Part shown: positions 63,271-64,000 of the stretch, piece after piece | How positions within the stretch are numbered: position 1 is the stretch's first letter | Layout of the letters: each line of letters starts with the position of its first letter | Origin: Phellopilus nigrolimitatus | Lineage: Eukaryota; Basidiomycota; Agaricomycetes; Hymenochaetales; Hymenochaetaceae | Reading direction: 5' to 3' | NCBI GenBank assembly: GCA_021029095.1 | Contig: JAJOHG010000082.1 | Span: 1-64,000 of the forward strand | Length of the DNA stretch: 64,000 bases | The notes under the pieces: model-generated | What the model was told of the DNA's origin: nothing | What the model saw: the letters and a program-made list of their open reading frames with translations, nothing else | Databases searched by the model: none | Program-made: the position numbers and the translations under genes

Positions 63271-64000
63271 TCAGCGTCCTTTTTCGCTTACAAGATACTG
63301 TCAAAAATGCGGCAACGACTCATCCTGTGTTTCCAGCTTCGTATCTCAACGGATATTTGACAGAAATTCTTCATTGTTGTACCATTGCAAAGAGAATTGT
63401 CTTGGCTCTCTGAATATATGGTTTTTATGATTTTACGGAATACATTTCGTGCGAGAGAAATATAGTTCTGTGATGAGTCAGAAACCGATAAATAACCGGC
63501 AACGACCCACATTGCCCCGGCCTCGTTGAAGGTTTTTGACACAAAACTACTACAGCCCTCAGATTTTTTATTAGACAGATATTAGGTCTAACATACAGGC
63601 ATTTTATATCCACAATTTTTTTTTGAAAATTGAGACCGAAAGTGATAAAACAAACAATATTTATTGAGACTTAGACAGCTCTGTTTGTCCTTATTTGTCA
63701 GAGCTGTCTTTTTACCTTGCTCACGAGGGTATCAAAGAGAGTTGGTATCATATCTCAGCAACGCGTATCTCTACAGCTTTATAAATTTGCATAGCAAATA
63801 TTGAATTGTTTTGAAATGAGAATTTGATTTTTTATCGAAATATGATTTGCCAATGCCTCCTAATAAAACTGGTTTAGAAAGGTTGAAACAGCCATCATTA
63901 GTTGCATATATGCAGGTTGTTGAGCTGTTGATGTCGATTTAAAATACAAGAAAATTCACAGAGGATATGTAGTATATAATTAGTTAGTATGTGAAGTTTA
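63271..64000. other. AT-rich sequence outside the array
   Basis: Base composition drops to clearly AT-rich and no match to any other part of the window is seen. Only short open frames. No gene is called. Confidence 0.55.
63673..63709. other. Perfect 11-bp inverted repeat with T run
   Basis: AGACAGCTCTG at 63673-63683 pairs with CAGAGCTGTCT at 63699-63709 across a 15-base loop, followed by TTTT. It could be an end of an unseen element or a chance hairpin. Confidence 0.5.

Overview
The window looks like nuclear DNA of a basidiomycete fungus, most likely an Agaricomycete. Introns are short (about 50-110 bp) with GTRNGT donors, CTAAY-like branch points and YAG acceptors. No operons, ribosome-binding sites, rRNA genes or convincing tRNA genes are visible. 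The dominant genes belong to a TPR-CHAT family that is expanded in such fungi. The taxonomic call is inference from gene structure and family content; no marker gene is present.

The window is a local amplification of one complex unit. Seven TPR-CHAT genes lie on the minus strand: 3328-6504, 9884-13597, 18428-21197 (frameshifted), 24603-26687, 36166-39876, 47873-49951 and 54551-56647. Each has 45-residue TPR-like repeats (about 4 to 16), a helical linker and a C-terminal CHAT (caspase/separase-like) domain. All seven keep the His and Cys of the presumed catalytic dyad exactly 42 residues apart. Six of the seven share a 5' leader with a 60-63 bp 5'UTR intron, an in-frame TAA 12 bases before the ATG, and a 1.8-2.3 kb upstream block. 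That block carries a short reverse-transcriptase-like fragment and relic exons of unknown type. Gene 2 has lost all of this at a sharp junction near 13.6 kb.

Between the TPR-CHAT genes, mostly on the plus strand, lie decayed copies of other genes. Three are heterotrimeric G-protein alpha subunit relics (29.1, 42.9 and 59.2 kb), all ending just after switch II. At least seven are relics of a siderophore-type GNAT acyltransferase (8.4, 13.9, 23.1, 31.0, 44.4, 51.8 and 60.4 kb). Two are copies of a lysine/proline/alanine-rich disordered-protein gene (0-1.06 and 32.2-33.9 kb). A short element of about 300-450 bp recurs seven times just downstream of the relics.

Two further small genes could be reconstructed by hand from splice sites. 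One is a six-exon gene of unknown function present twice (15663-16790 and 53036-54162, minus). The other is a two-exon 103-residue gene (43905-44323, minus), with a degenerate relative at about 30.6-31.0 kb.

The array appears to be evolving by unequal exchange and gene conversion. Evidence includes different repeat numbers per gene, a 238-bp tract identical in genes 1, 3 and 5, and a 1.27-kb near-identical direct repeat (45.63-46.90 and 61.47-62.74 kb). After about 63.27 kb the array ends in AT-rich sequence with no visible relation to the rest. The working hypothesis, not proven here, is a cluster of variable-repeat caspase-like proteases of the kind that could serve self/non-self recognition or regulated cell death.
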